DNA of 32,440 nt from an uncultured Oscillospiraceae bacterium (GTDB lineage: Bacteria > Bacillota > Clostridia > Oscillospirales > Oscillospiraceae), in assembly GCA_947626585.1 (NCBI GenBank), contig CANQSU010000013.1, positions 1-32,440 on the forward strand, in the 5' to 3' direction. Below, one piece after another: positions 1 to 7,707 of this stretch. A model generated the notes under the pieces. The model saw only the letters and a list, made by a program, of their open reading frames with translations. It made no database searches and had not been told where the DNA came from. How positions within the stretch are numbered: the first letter of the stretch is position 1; every line of letters starts with the position of its first letter. Position numbers and translations under genes: made by a program.

Positions 1-357
1 TACTTCCTGCTGATCATCTTCTTCAGCTACTTCTACTCCACCATCCAGTTCAACCCCATCGAGGTCTCCAACAACCTGATGAAGAACGGCGGCTATATCC
101 CCGGCTTCCGTCCGGGCAAGCCCACCAGCGCTTTTATCGCCAAGGTCCTCAATAAGGTGACCCTCTTCGGAGCCATCTACCTTGCCATCATCGCGCTGGT
201 CCCGCTGATCGTGGGCGCCCTGAGCAAGACCGCCTCCGACACGGGTATTGCCATCGGCGGCACATCCCTCATCATCGTTGTGGGCGTGGCTCTCGAGACT
301 GTCAGGGCCCTGGAGGCTCAGCTCATCATGCGCAACTACAAGGGATTTCTTGAATAA
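1..357 (+). CDS. secY: Protein translocase subunit SecY, C-terminal 118 residues (5' end outside window)
   Basis: The frame is open from base 1 to the TAA at 355-357. It encodes the C-terminal part of SecY, the channel subunit of the SecYEG translocon in the cytoplasmic membrane. The visible part holds the end of a hydrophobic helix (residues 1-16), a loop with 'GYIPGFRPGKPT' typical of the late SecY cytoplasmic loop, then two more hydrophobic helices around residues 55-75 and 82-100, ending in 'IMRNYKGFLE', a typical SecY tail. The adenylate kinase gene follows after 16 bases, the standard spc-operon order secY-adk-map. The start and most of the gene lie upstream of the window. Confidence 0.95.
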   Translation, partial: YFLLIIFFSYFYSTIQFNPIEVSNNLMKNGGYIPGFRPGKPTSAFIAKVLNKVTLFGAIYLAIIALVPLIVGALSKTASDTGIAIGGTSLIIVVGVALETVRALEAQLIMRNYKGFLE

Positions 358-361
358 TTAA

Positions 362-1009
<648 letters not shown>

Positions 1010-1011
1010 GT

Positions 1012-1773
1012 ATGATACGCTTAAAGACTCCCCGGGAGATCGATAAAATGCGCCGAGCAGGGGCAATTGCCGCGGCAGCCCGCGATTACGCGGGAAAATT
1101 GGTAGTCCCCGGCGCAACAACCCAAGAGATAGACAAAGAGGTAGAGGCATTTATCCGATCCAAGCACGCCATCCCCACCTGCATAGGGTATTGCGGGTAT
1201 CCGGCGGCCACATGTATCTCCGTCAACGATGTGGTGGTACACGGCATACCGGGGAAAAGGGTCATCAAGGACGGCGACCTGGTCAGCATCGACCTGGACG
1301 TTGGCTTTGAAGGCTATATCGGGGATTGCGCGGCGACCTTCATAGCGGGAAAGGCGCGGTGCGATGAGGACGTGAAGCTCCTGTCAATCACTAGGCAGGC
1401 GTTTTACGAGGGGCTCAAATTTGCCCGGCCCGGTTACCGGGTCTCCGACATCAGCGCGGCCATCCAACAGTTTGTGGAGGCAAATGGGTTTTCAGTCATC
1501 CGTGACTATGTCGGTCACGGCATCGGCACCGAGATGCACGAGGAACCGGAGGTACCCAACTTTGGCCGTCCCGGCCACGGATCGAGACTCGTGCGGGGTA
1601 TGACCGTATGCGTCGAGCCCATGGTGGCGGCGGGGGACTGGCAGGTCCGCGTCCTGAAGGACGGCTGGACGGCAGTCACCTTGGACGGGTCCAGGGCCGC
1701 CCACTACGAGAACACCATTCTCATCACCGACGGAGAGCCGGAGATCCTTACGCTCCCCGAGCCGGAGGTGTGA
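1012..1773 (+). CDS. map: Methionine aminopeptidase type I
   Basis: Removes the initiator Met from nascent proteins in the cytoplasm. At 253 residues it is a normal type Ia enzyme. The five dinuclear-metal ligands are visible: the two Asp of 'SIDLDVGFEGYIGDC', His in 'GHGIGTEMHEEP', Glu in 'CVEPMV', and Glu in 'HYENTILIT'. The substrate-contacting His of 'VVHGIPG' is also present. It starts 2 bases after the adk stop and is followed after 1 base by the KOW gene. The first 200 bases use somewhat more A/T-ending codons than the neighbouring ribosomal protein genes, a mild difference that need not mean transfer. Confidence 0.97.
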   Translation: MIRLKTPREIDKMRRAGAIAAAARDYAGKLVVPGATTQEIDKEVEAFIRSKHAIPTCIGYCGYPAATCISVNDVVVHGIPGKRVIKDGDLVSIDLDVGFEGYIGDCAATFIAGKARCDEDVKLLSITRQAFYEGLKFARPGYRVSDISAAIQQFVEANGFSVIRDYVGHGIGTEMHEEPEVPNFGRPGHGSRLVRGMTVCVEPMVAAGDWQVRVLKDGWTAVTLDGSRAAHYENTILITDGEPEILTLPEPEV

Positions 1774-1774
1774 C

Positions 1775-2053
1775 GTGGGGATAGAAAAAGCCGATGTTGT
1801 CCGCTCCCTTGCCGGGCGAGACGCCGGAGAGCTGTTTTTCGTCAGCTCTACCGACGGGGAATACGCCTACATCGTCAATGGCAGGGACAGACGGCTTGAA
1901 AAGCCCAAGAAAAAGAAGCTCAAGCACCTGAAAGCCGTGGAGCGGGGGTCCGGAAGAACGGATCAGAAGCTCCGCAGCGGCGAAAAGGTCACCAACAGCG
2001 AGCTTCGGCGCGCGCTGGCCGAGAAGGCCGGCATCGATAATAAGGAGGTATGA
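1775..2053 (+). CDS. KOW-domain RNA-binding protein (ribosomal L14e/L27e-like)
   Basis: A 92-residue basic protein in the slot between map and infA. Many Clostridia carry a KOW-domain protein resembling ribosomal L14e there, and its exact role is not established. The N-terminal half reads like a KOW barrel ('GRDAGELFFVSSTDGEYAYIVN'), followed by a Lys-rich patch (EKPKKKKLKHLK, about residues 41-52) suited to RNA binding, then a charged tail. Translation starts at GTG 1775, with GGAGG overlapping the end of map, so it is coupled to map. The family is recognised by pattern and place only; a ribosome-associated role is inferred. Confidence 0.85.
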   Translation: MGIEKADVVRSLAGRDAGELFFVSSTDGEYAYIVNGRDRRLEKPKKKKLKHLKAVERGSGRTDQKLRSGEKVTNSELRRALAEKAGIDNKEV

Positions 2054-2056
2054 AGC

Positions 2057-2275
2057 ATGGCTAAAGATGACGTTATCGAGCTGGAGGGCACAGTCGTCGA
2101 ATCCCTGCCCAACACGATGTTCAACGTTGATATCGGAAACGGACATATAATCCTTGCCCATATCTCCGGTAAGCTCCGTATGAACTTCATCAGGATCCTT
2201 CCCGGCGATAAGGTCACGGTGCAGATGAGCCCCTACGATCTGAGCCGCGGCAGGATCACATGGCGCACAAAGTAA
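2057..2275 (+). CDS. infA: Translation initiation factor IF-1
   Basis: A 72-residue OB-fold protein that occupies the ribosomal A site during initiation with IF-2 and IF-3. It matches IF-1 along its whole length: '[15 protein letters not shown]', '[32 protein letters not shown]', '[11 protein letters not shown]'. ATG 2057 has AAGGAGG about 9 bases upstream, overlapping the stop of the KOW gene. It lies in the standard map-infA-rpmJ-rpsM order. Confidence 0.98.
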   Translation: MAKDDVIELEGTVVESLPNTMFNVDIGNGHIILAHISGKLRMNFIRILPGDKVTVQMSPYDLSRGRITWRTK

Positions 2276-2422
<147 letters not shown>

Positions 2423-2468
2423 GCGGAATTACGACTGAAAAAGACTTTGAAAGGAATGGTCATTAAGT

Positions 2469-2837
2469 ATGGCAAGAATTTCCGGCGTTGACCTGCCCAG
2501 AGACAAGAGGATCGAGATCGGCCTCACATACGTTTACGGCATCGGCAGGACCAGCGCGAAAAAGATTTTGGAGCAGACCGGCATAAATCCCGATACCCGC
2601 GTCAAGGATCTGACCGAGGCCCAGGAGGCCGCTCTCCGTGAGTGCATCGACCATCAGTATGTGGTGGAGGGCGATCTTCGCCGCCAGGTAGCTCTGGATA
2701 TCAAGCGCCTCACCGAGATCGGCTGCTATCGCGGCACCCGTCATAGAAGGGGCCTGCCTGTCCGCGGTCAGAGAAGCAAGACAAACGCTCGTACCCGCAA
2801 GGGCCCGAAGCGCACCATCGCCAACAAGAAGAAGTAA
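2469..2837 (+). CDS. rpsM: 30S ribosomal protein S13
   Basis: A 122-residue head protein of the small subunit that contacts the P-site tRNA and 50S bridges. Family landmarks are '[26 protein letters not shown]', the helix-two-turn-helix region, '[16 protein letters not shown]' and a basic tail '[17 protein letters not shown]'. The likely ribosome binding site AAAGGA is about 13 bases upstream of ATG 2469, a rather long spacing. An out-of-frame ATG lies between them and probably plays no part. Confidence 0.98.
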   Translation: MARISGVDLPRDKRIEIGLTYVYGIGRTSAKKILEQTGINPDTRVKDLTEAQEAALRECIDHQYVVEGDLRRQVALDIKRLTEIGCYRGTRHRRGLPVRGQRSKTNARTRKGPKRTIANKKK

Positions 2838-2852
2838 GGGAGGGATATCACT

Positions 2853-3257
2853 ATGGCAGGAAATACCACTAAAGGTAAGGTCGTCCGCACCCGCCGCCGT
2901 GAGCGCAAGAACATAGAAAAGGGCCAGGTGCATATCAGCTCCAGCTTCAACAACACCATGGTCACCGTGACCGACTCCTTCGGCAACGCCCTCTCCTGGG
3001 CCTCCGCCGGCGGAATGGGTTTCCGTGGAAGCAAGAAGAGTACCCCGTTCGCGGCTCAGACCGCCGCCGAGACGGCCGCAAAGGCCGCCATGGAGCATGG
3101 TCTGAAGACAGTCGAGGTCTTTGTCAAGGGACCCGGCTCGGGACGTGAGGCCGCCATCCGCGCCCTCCAGACAGTGGGCCTGGAGGTCACCATGATCAAG
3201 GATGTCACCCCGATCGCACACAATGGCTGCCGGCCGCCCAAGCGCCGCCGCGTATAA
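2853..3257 (+). CDS. rpsK: 30S ribosomal protein S11
   Basis: A 134-residue platform protein of the 30S subunit. It is recognised by '[18 protein letters not shown]', '[14 protein letters not shown]', '[14 protein letters not shown]' and the C-terminal '[17 protein letters not shown]'. GGGAGGG lies about 10 bases upstream of ATG 2853. It follows rpsM by 15 bases. Confidence 0.98.
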   Translation: MAGNTTKGKVVRTRRRERKNIEKGQVHISSSFNNTMVTVTDSFGNALSWASAGGMGFRGSKKSTPFAAQTAAETAAKAAMEHGLKTVEVFVKGPGSGREAAIRALQTVGLEVTMIKDVTPIAHNGCRPPKRRRV

Positions 3258-3281
3258 TCGAAGAAGGAGGAAGAATTTACT

Positions 3282-3893
3282 ATGGCTAAGAATATGCAGC
3301 CCATCGTAAAGCGCTGCAAGGCGCTGGGCATTTCTCCTGCTTACATGGGTTATACCGCGAAGACGAAGTCCGACACCATCCGCAACCCCAAGGGCCAGAT
3401 GCGCCGTAAGCAGGGCGAGTACGCCATGCAGCTCAATGAGAAGCAGAAGGTCAAGTTCGTTTACGGCATTCTGGAGAAGCAGTTCCGCACCTACTATGAG
3501 AAGGCCGCTAAGGCTCCCGGTCAGACCGGCGAGGTGCTGCTTACCACCATCGAGCGCCGTCTTGACAACGTGATTTACCGTCTCGGTTTCGCCATGACCC
3601 GCCGGGAGGCCCGTCAGGCCGTGAACCACGGTCACTTCAACGTCAACGGCAAGAGAGTTGACATTCCCTCCTATCTGGTAAAGCCGGGCGATGTCATCGA
3701 GGTCCGGGAGAAGAGCCGCCAGAGCGCCATGTTCAAGCGCCTCACCGGCGAGGACGCCGTCATCATCACCCCCCCGAAGTGGCTTGAGAAGGATCTTACC
3801 AAGCTTCAGGGAAAGGTCCTGACGATGCCCGCCCGCGAGGATATTGACCTGCCCGTTGAGGAGCAGCTCATCGTCGAGCTTTATTCCAAGTAA
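3282..3893 (+). CDS. rpsD: 30S ribosomal protein S4, C-minus (zinc-less) form
   Basis: A 203-residue primary 16S rRNA-binding protein. The central S4 RNA-binding domain is clear: '[40 protein letters not shown]'. The N-terminal region has only one Cys, so the zinc-binding Cys cluster of C-plus S4 is absent, a common variation in this class. AAGGAGGA is about 10 bases upstream of ATG 3282. S4 is a known autoregulator in other bacteria; see the structured gap after this gene. Confidence 0.97.
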   Translation: MAKNMQPIVKRCKALGISPAYMGYTAKTKSDTIRNPKGQMRRKQGEYAMQLNEKQKVKFVYGILEKQFRTYYEKAAKAPGQTGEVLLTTIERRLDNVIYRLGFAMTRREARQAVNHGHFNVNGKRVDIPSYLVKPGDVIEVREKSRQSAMFKRLTGEDAVIITPPKWLEKDLTKLQGKVLTMPAREDIDLPVEEQLIVELYSK

Positions 3894-3901
3894 TCCGTTA
3901 C

Positions 3902-3945
3902 GCCAGGCGCCGCTCAAAATAGGCGATTTCCTGCGGTCGCCTGGC
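3902..3945 (+). other. Stem-loop between rpsD and rpoA
   Basis: In the 118-base gap before rpoA, 3902-3913 pairs with 3933-3945: an 8-bp perfect stem GCCAGGCG/CGCCTGGC, then CCGC/GCGG with one bulged base. The loop is about 19 bases. There is no T-run after it, so it is unlikely to be an intrinsic terminator. It may be a processing or attenuation site setting rpoA level relative to the ribosomal genes, or a site bound by S4; this is inferred. Confidence 0.5.
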
Positions 3946-4011
3946 AAAACCCTCATTGGAAATCCGCACACAGCGTGCAAGCGCTTAAACTTATAAGGAG
4001 GGTAAATATTA

Positions 4012-4968
4012 GTGATTGAAATTGAAAAGCCGCGTATCGACTGCGAAGATAATCAGGATGACCCGTCCTACGGCAAGTATGTAGTGGAACCCCTGGAGCG
4101 CGGCTACGGCATTACGTTGGGAAACTCTCTGAGAAGGATACTCCTCTCGTCACTGCCAGGTACGGCCGTGACAAGCGTAAAAATCTCAGGCGTACAGCAC
4201 GAGTTCAGCACTATCCCCGGCGTCAAGGAGGATGTGACCGAGATCGTCCTGAACCTAAAGAGCATAATCGCCAGCCTCCACAGCGAGGGTGAGAAGACGG
4301 TCTACATCGAGGCTATTGGAGAGGGAGAGGTCACCGCCGGCGACATCAAGGCCGACGCGGAGGTGGAGATCCTCAATCCCGAACTGCACATCGCCACCCT
4401 CGGCCCCGACGCCCAGCTTCGCATGGAGCTGACGCTGAACCACGGCAGAGGCTATGTCTCCGCCGAGCGCAACAAGGCGAGCCAGACCCAGCAGGTCATC
4501 GGCGTCATCCCCGTGGACTCCATCTATACCCCCGTACTCAAGGTCAATTACACTGTGGAGAATACCCGCGTTGGTAACATGACCGACTTTGATAAGCTGA
4601 CGCTTGAGGTCTGGACGGACAAGACCATCTCCGCCCGGGACGCCGTCAGTATGGGCGCCAAGATCCTCTGCGACCACTTCAAGCTGTTCACCGACCTCTC
4701 CGAAGCCGCTGGAAGCAAGTCCCTGATCGTGGAGAAGAGCGAGACACAGCGTGACAAGGTCCTTGAGATGACCATCGAGGAGCTGGATCTGAGCGTCCGA
4801 AGCTTCAACTGCCTCAAGCGCGCCAATATCAACACCGTGGAGGAGCTTATCTCCAAGACCGAGTCTGAGATGATCAAGGTCCGCAACCTGGGCCACAAAT
4901 CACTGGAAGAGGTCGTCCACAAGCTGGCTATGATGGGCCTGTCCCTGGCCAGCGACGACAACAACTGA
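4012..4968 (+). CDS. rpoA: DNA-directed RNA polymerase subunit alpha
   Basis: A 318-residue alpha subunit of RNA polymerase. The N-terminal assembly domain contains '[31 protein letters not shown]'. The C-terminal domain (about residues 245-310), which binds UP elements and activators, contains '[23 protein letters not shown]' and '[16 protein letters not shown]'. It starts at GTG 4012, with AAGGAGG at 3995-4001. The tail 'ASDDNN' is short and acidic. It precedes rplQ by 37 bases. Confidence 0.98.
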   Translation: MIEIEKPRIDCEDNQDDPSYGKYVVEPLERGYGITLGNSLRRILLSSLPGTAVTSVKISGVQHEFSTIPGVKEDVTEIVLNLKSIIASLHSEGEKTVYIEAIGEGEVTAGDIKADAEVEILNPELHIATLGPDAQLRMELTLNHGRGYVSAERNKASQTQQVIGVIPVDSIYTPVLKVNYTVENTRVGNMTDFDKLTLEVWTDKTISARDAVSMGAKILCDHFKLFTDLSEAAGSKSLIVEKSETQRDKVLEMTIEELDLSVRSFNCLKRANINTVEELISKTESEMIKVRNLGHKSLEEVVHKLAMMGLSLASDDNN

Positions 4969-5005
4969 GCGAAAACCGATTCTCTGAAGAAGGAGGAGAA
5001 AAGAT

Positions 5006-5347
5006 ATGCCCGGAACACGTAAGCTCGGCAAGACCACCGATCAGCGCAAGGCGATGCTCCGCCAGCTGGTCACGGACTTCCTGGACAAGGGGAGGATGGA
5101 GACCACCTTTACCCGCGCCAAGGAGATCCAGCCTCTTGCTGAGAAGATGATAACCCTCGGAAAGGCCGATACACTGGCCTCCCGCCGTGAGGCCCTTGAG
5201 TTCATCACCCGTGAGGATGTGGTGACCAGGGTATTTAAGGAGCTGGCCCCCAAGTACGCCTCCCGCCAGGGCGGCTACACCCGCGTCACCCGCACCGCCC
5301 CCCGCCGCGGCGACGCCGCCGAGATGGCCGTCATTGAGCTTGTGTAA
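5006..5347 (+). CDS. rplQ: 50S ribosomal protein L17
   Basis: A 113-residue protein lining the 50S exit-tunnel region. It begins '[26 protein letters not shown]' and ends '[25 protein letters not shown]', as L17 does. AAGGAGGAG is about 8 bases before ATG 5006. It is the last gene of the operon and is followed 3 bases after the stop by a strong terminator. Confidence 0.98.
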   Translation: MPGTRKLGKTTDQRKAMLRQLVTDFLDKGRMETTFTRAKEIQPLAEKMITLGKADTLASRREALEFITREDVVTRVFKELAPKYASRQGGYTRVTRTAPRRGDAAEMAVIELV

Positions 5348-5350
5348 TGC

Positions 5351-5380
5351 AAAAAGCGCCGCCTTCGGGCGGCGCTTTTT
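5351..5380 (+). terminator. Rho-independent terminator of the ribosomal operon
   Basis: A 13-bp perfect stem: AAAAAGCGCCGCC, tetraloop TTCG, then the complementary arm ending in TTTTT. It begins 3 bases after the rplQ stop. Because it is A-flanked on the left and T-flanked on the right it could act in both directions. Confidence 0.92.
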
Positions 5381-5442
5381 GCGAAAATCGGTTCTAAAAA
5401 TTCAACACTAATTTTTAAGCCAAAAGGTTTAATTCACAACGT

Positions 5443-5528
5443 GGATTTTTTGCGCATTACTTCGTCAGACGGCATGGAAATACAACGGTATTCTCTGCAC
5501 CGTCTTCCCTGTCTTGCGCGAAAAATCC
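5443..5528 (-). repeat. Dispersed repeat A, copy 1
   Basis: Read on the minus strand, this segment aligns with 6321-6398 on the plus strand. Shared blocks are a GGGAAGACGGTGCAGAGAATAC-like core (copy 2: GAGGAAAGCGGCGCAAAGAATAC), TTGTATTTC or CTGTATTTC, and CGCAAAAAA. The copies face away from each other around spoVAC. The left and right halves of this copy are also partly self-complementary. No reading frame is conserved; it looks like a non-coding dispersed repeat of the host genome. Confidence 0.55.
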
Positions 5529-5564
5529 TCGTTGTTCGGTTAAAGCTATTAAATATATTCGTAT

Positions 5565-5660
5565 AAGGAACCTCTGAGTAAAGGCACAAGGGTGCCTCGC
5601 GGTCATTTCGCGCAACAATTCTTTCACAATTCGCTCTTGCCGATTTATTCGGCTCCTTAG
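5565..5660. repeat. MITE-like element with degenerate terminal inverted repeats, upstream of spoVAC
   Basis: About 96 bases bounded by TAAGGAACCTCTGAGTAAA on the left and GATTTATTCGGCTCCTTA on the right, which are degenerate inverted copies of each other. They are also related to the ends of the element at 6180-6276. The interior does not match that element. The length and lack of coding sequence fit a small non-autonomous element. The right end lies 2 bases before the possible spoVAC promoter. Confidence 0.4.
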
Positions 5661-5662
5661 CG

Positions 5663-5692
5663 TGAATATAAACGTGCGGTGTGGGGATGATA
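5663..5692 (+). promoter_or_regulatory. Possible sigma-G (forespore) promoter of spoVAC
   Basis: TGAATA at 5663-5668 matches the sigma-G -35. After 17 bases comes GATGATA (5686-5692), which resembles the CATACTA-type -10 at four of seven positions. The spoVA genes of Bacillus are transcribed by sigma-G, so the placement about 30 bases before spoVAC fits. It is a sequence resemblance only. Confidence 0.4.
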
Positions 5693-5721
5693 AATGCAGT
5701 AATTTGCATGAGGTGATAAAA

Positions 5722-6165
5722 TTGAAAATGACAAACAAGGAGTACGCCGAGTACGTAAAAAAGAAAACGCCCAACTCCAAGCTGATACCCAATATGATAA
5801 AGGCATTCCTGGTGGGAGGGATCATCTGCTGCGTGGGCCAGGGGCTCATTGACGGACTTGGCGCGGCGGGACTCAGCAAGGAAAACGCCGCAACCGGGGA
5901 AAGCATCATCATGGTCCTGGCCGGCGCCCTGCTCACCGGAGCGGGGATCTATGACAACATCGCCAAATTTGCCGGCGCCGGCACTCTGGTCCCCATTACC
6001 GGTTTCGCCAACTCCGTGGTCTCGCCGGCCCTGGAGTTTAAAACCGAGGGTTATATCACCGGTACAGCCGCCAAGATGTTCATCATTGCCGGCCCCGTCA
6101 TCGTATTTGGTATAGCAAGCTCCATCGTCTACGGGATCATCCTGGTGCTGTTTAAGCTCGTATGA
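5722..6165 (+). CDS. spoVAC: Stage V sporulation protein AC
   Basis: A 147-residue membrane protein, part of the SpoVA channel that moves dipicolinic acid into the forespore and out at germination; SpoVAC itself is known as a mechanosensitive component. Family landmarks are 'IKAFLVGGIICCVGQGL', 'LTGAGIYDNIAKFAGAGTLVPITGFANSVVSPALEFKTEGYITG' and a hydrophobic C-terminal helix; about four membrane segments. GAGG at 5710-5713 is 8 bases before TTG 5722 and 14 before ATG 5728, so TTG is preferred; ATG 5728 (145 residues) is the alternative. The usual partners spoVAD and spoVAE are not next to it, and repeats flank it on both sides. Confidence 0.9.
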   Translation: MKMTNKEYAEYVKKKTPNSKLIPNMIKAFLVGGIICCVGQGLIDGLGAAGLSKENAATGESIIMVLAGALLTGAGIYDNIAKFAGAGTLVPITGFANSVVSPALEFKTEGYITGTAAKMFIIAGPVIVFGIASSIVYGIILVLFKLV

Positions 6166-6179
6166 AAAAATAATACAAA

Positions 6180-6276
6180 GGGACCTCTGAACAAATCGCC
6201 GCGCCGATCCGGGCGGCTTTTTTTGCCGGAAAATCCGCTTACCGATTTCGATACTTCGATTTATTCAGAGGTTCCC
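6180..6276. repeat. MITE-like element with 20-bp terminal inverted repeats, downstream of spoVAC
   Basis: A 97-base segment bounded by GGGACCTCTGAACAAATCG (from 6180) and CGATTTATTCAGAGGTTCCC (to 6276). The ends are inverted copies with two differences. The interior contains a GC hairpin followed by seven T (about 6198-6223) that may terminate spoVAC transcription. The ends resemble those of the element at 5565-5660, and a lone half-end (TTTGTTCAGAGGGTCCT) recurs at 19201. No reading frame is present. Confidence 0.55.
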
Positions 6277-6320
6277 TAATCTTCAATTTAAAAAATCTAC
6301 CGAGCGGCAAGGTGTATAGC

Positions 6321-6398
6321 GTCAGGCGAGGAAAGCGGCGCAAAGAATACTCGCTGTATTTCAAGAAATTGCAACGAAATTGTGGCGCAAAAAAACGC
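6321..6398 (+). repeat. Dispersed repeat A, copy 2
   Basis: This is the plus-strand counterpart of 5443-5528, and its first 40 bases (starting CCGAGCGG at about 6299) also resemble 19335-19375. It ends in CGCAAAAAAACGCG, then GGCGCCGCAGGCG and a final GTAGGTTCCTTA (6423-6434) that echoes the TAAGGAACC end on the left side of spoVAC. It is non-coding. Confidence 0.55.
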
Positions 6399-6624
6399 GA
6401 GGCGCCGCAGGCGTATCTGTTTGTAGGTTCCTTAGTATAAGGGGTTGCAGCTTCAACTTTTTTCTCTACAGCCCCTTGAACCCCTCTTATAATTTTTTGC
6501 CTTTGGGACGTGCCATGTGGGCTGAAGATGTGTCAAAAATGAGGAGTCTCCTCACCGAACAAGCCCTCATGTGTTCTCCTCCCGAATTTTCTATTACACA
6601 CAACGAAAAAACGGCTCCCGGGTT
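6399..6624. other. Gap between the spoVAC repeats and the ferredoxin gene
   Basis: No convincing gene. It holds an imperfect inverted repeat (6436-6450 with 6471-6490, TATAAGGGGTT-like) followed by a T-run near 6490, and a short TGAGGA/TCCTCA hairpin near 6540. The open frames here are short and have no recognisable product or ribosome binding site. I see nothing further that I can name. Confidence 0.4.
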
Positions 6625-6660
6625 AAAACTAAAGGCGGCCCGAAAGCCGCCTTTAGTTTT
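6625..6660 (-). terminator. Bidirectional terminator downstream of the ferredoxin gene
   Basis: A perfect 15-bp stem, 6625-6639 with 6646-6660, around a 6-base loop, arms AAAACTAAAGGCGGC and its complement. The A-rich outer ends give a T-tract in both directions. It lies 8 bases past the ferredoxin stop on the minus strand. Confidence 0.88.
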
Positions 6661-6668
6661 TTAAGTAT

Positions 6669-6839
6669 TTACGCCTCTTCAATGGCGCCGACGGGGCATT
6701 CGGACTCGCAGGCTCCGCAGTCAATGCAGACATCGGGATCCACAACGTGCTGGCCGTCACCCTCGGTGATAGCGCCGACGGGGCAGGCGCTCTCGCATGC
6801 TCCGCAGTTGACACAGGAATCAGTAACTTTTCTCGCCAT
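6669..6839 (-). CDS. Small 2[4Fe-4S] ferredoxin
   Basis: A 56-residue clostridial-type ferredoxin, a soluble low-potential electron carrier. It has two perfect cluster motifs, CVNCGACESACPVGAI and CIDCGACESECPVGAI, each Cys-x2-Cys-x2-Cys-x3-Cys-Pro. The start is the ATG at 6839 (MARKVTDSC), because GGAGG lies about 10 bases upstream and the family begins this way; an upstream in-frame ATG at 6869 would add 10 unlikely residues. It is a single-gene unit with its own promoter and terminator. The partner enzymes cannot be told from this window. Confidence 0.95.
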   Translation of the reverse strand: MARKVTDSCVNCGACESACPVGAITEGDGQHVVDPDVCIDCGACESECPVGAIEEA

Positions 6840-6902
6840 AATTATGTACCTCCATAATAGTATTTCCATATTACGACAGGGGATACCGCCCCCGTCATTA
6901 GC

Positions 6903-6930
6903 ATTGTAACACGAATTTGTGAAAAATCAA
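6903..6930 (-). promoter_or_regulatory. Sigma-A-type promoter of the ferredoxin gene
   Basis: On the minus strand, TTGATT (6930-6925), a 16-base spacer, and TACAAT (6908-6903). The leader of about 55 bases starts with a GC hairpin (6877-6898, GACAGGGG with CCCCCGTC) just after the predicted start of transcription. Confidence 0.6.
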
Positions 6931-7073
6931 TAACAAGTTTGAAGAAACGGGGGCTAAATTTGGAAAGTTTTTAAATTTTGCCCTTTTGACCATTGCGGAG
7001 ATGGCATACTCATAAAAATCAAAGAAAATCTGCGAAACTTTTTGAAAATTAAAGAAAACGGGAGATAAATTAA
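6931..7073. other. AT-rich spacer between divergent ferredoxin and ctsR promoters
   Basis: AT-rich, non-coding. It contains scattered ATCAAAGAAA-like heptads (around 7018-7028) that resemble half CtsR sites but do not form a proper tandem box. Nothing else is recognisable. Confidence 0.4.
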
Positions 7074-7107
7074 GGTCAGAGAATGTCAAACGTCAGAGAT
7101 GGTCAAA
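7074..7107 (+). promoter_or_regulatory. Two abutting CtsR operators upstream of the ctsR promoter
   Basis: The CtsR box is a direct heptad repeat, (A/G)GTCAAANAN(A/G)GTCAAA. GGTCAGAGAATGTCAAA at 7074-7090 and CGTCAGAGATGGTCAAA at 7091-7107 each match it closely and lie end to end. They end 8 bases before the -35 hexamer. This arrangement supports autoregulation of the ctsR operon. Confidence 0.82.
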
Positions 7108-7115
7108 AATGCGTG

Positions 7116-7144
7116 TTGCCTGATTGACGGGATAGGAATATAAT
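7116..7144 (+). promoter_or_regulatory. Sigma-A promoter of the ctsR-mcsA-clpC operon
   Basis: TTGCCT at 7116-7121, a 17-base spacer, and a perfect TATAAT at 7139-7144. It lies between the CtsR boxes at 7074-7107 and 7155-7171, so bound CtsR would block both polymerase binding and clearance. Confidence 0.8.
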
Positions 7145-7154
7145 ACAGCCATAA

Positions 7155-7171
7155 GATCAAAGAAAGTCAAA
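7155..7171 (+). promoter_or_regulatory. Third CtsR operator, overlapping the expected transcript start
   Basis: GATCAAAGAAAGTCAAA differs from the CtsR consensus at one position, and a further GTCAAAA heptad follows in phase at 7172-7178. It begins 10 bases after the -10 hexamer, covering the start of transcription. Confidence 0.82.
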
Positions 7172-7213
7172 GTCAAAATGAGAACCAAATCAAACGACAA
7201 GGAGATGTGACCG

Positions 7214-7660
7214 GTGGGTATTTCGGATGTTATCGCGAGCTTTATTAACGAACTTCTTGACGAGGACTCCACCGCCGAGGTACAGAGGAGTGAGCTTGCC
7301 AGCCGCTTCAACTGCGTGCCCAGCCAGATCAACTACGTGATCTCTACACGCTTTTCCCCCGAGCGCGGGTACGTGGTGGAGAGCCGCCGGGGAGGCGGCG
7401 GATATATCCGTATCAGGCGCGTGCAGACCGACCCGAAGCTTCTGGTGATGCACACGGTGAACGCCATAGGCGACCGGGTGGACGCCGGCACGGCGGCGGC
7501 GCTGCTCTCAAATTGCGTCTCCGCCGGGGTGCTGGAGGAAAAAATTGTCCGAGTGATGCTGGCCGGCCTCTCGGACCAAGCGCTGAGACCCGTACATCCC
7601 GAGGGGCGGGACATTGTCAGGGCGGCGGTACTCAAGCAGATGCTGCTGTCAACGATTTAG
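7214..7660 (+). CDS. ctsR: Heat-shock repressor CtsR
   Basis: A 148-residue dimeric repressor of clp genes. The N-terminal winged helix-turn-helix has 'SELASRFNCVPSQINYVISTRFSPERGYVVESRRGGGGYIRI'; the RGGGGY wing is the glycine-rich loop known in Bacillus and relatives as the thermosensor. The C-terminal half is the dimer and regulated domain. The start is GTG 7214 with AAGGAG 9 bases upstream. It is the first gene of the operon, with three CtsR boxes before it. In Bacillus, McsA/McsB also control CtsR; mcsB is missing here, so temperature sensing by the loop may be the main input (inference). Confidence 0.95.
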   Translation: MGISDVIASFINELLDEDSTAEVQRSELASRFNCVPSQINYVISTRFSPERGYVVESRRGGGGYIRIRRVQTDPKLLVMHTVNAIGDRVDAGTAAALLSNCVSAGVLEEKIVRVMLAGLSDQALRPVHPEGRDIVRAAVLKQMLLSTI

Positions 7661-7707
7661 CCAACAAGTCAATTTTCAATTTTTTTCTTTGAAAGGAGTT
7701 TATCATT

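Noticed and set aside
3902..3945. The rpsD-rpoA stem-loop as an intrinsic terminator
   Set aside because: It is followed by AAAACC rather than a T-tract, and rpoA-rplQ are expected to be in the same operon.
2463..3980. 505-residue minus-strand open frame across rpsM-rpsK-rpsD
   Set aside because: It covers three certain ribosomal protein genes; a result of codon bias only.
6380..6909. Two overlapping plus-strand open frames near the ferredoxin gene
   Set aside because: They run through repeat A, a terminator and the antisense of ferredoxin; no product recognised.
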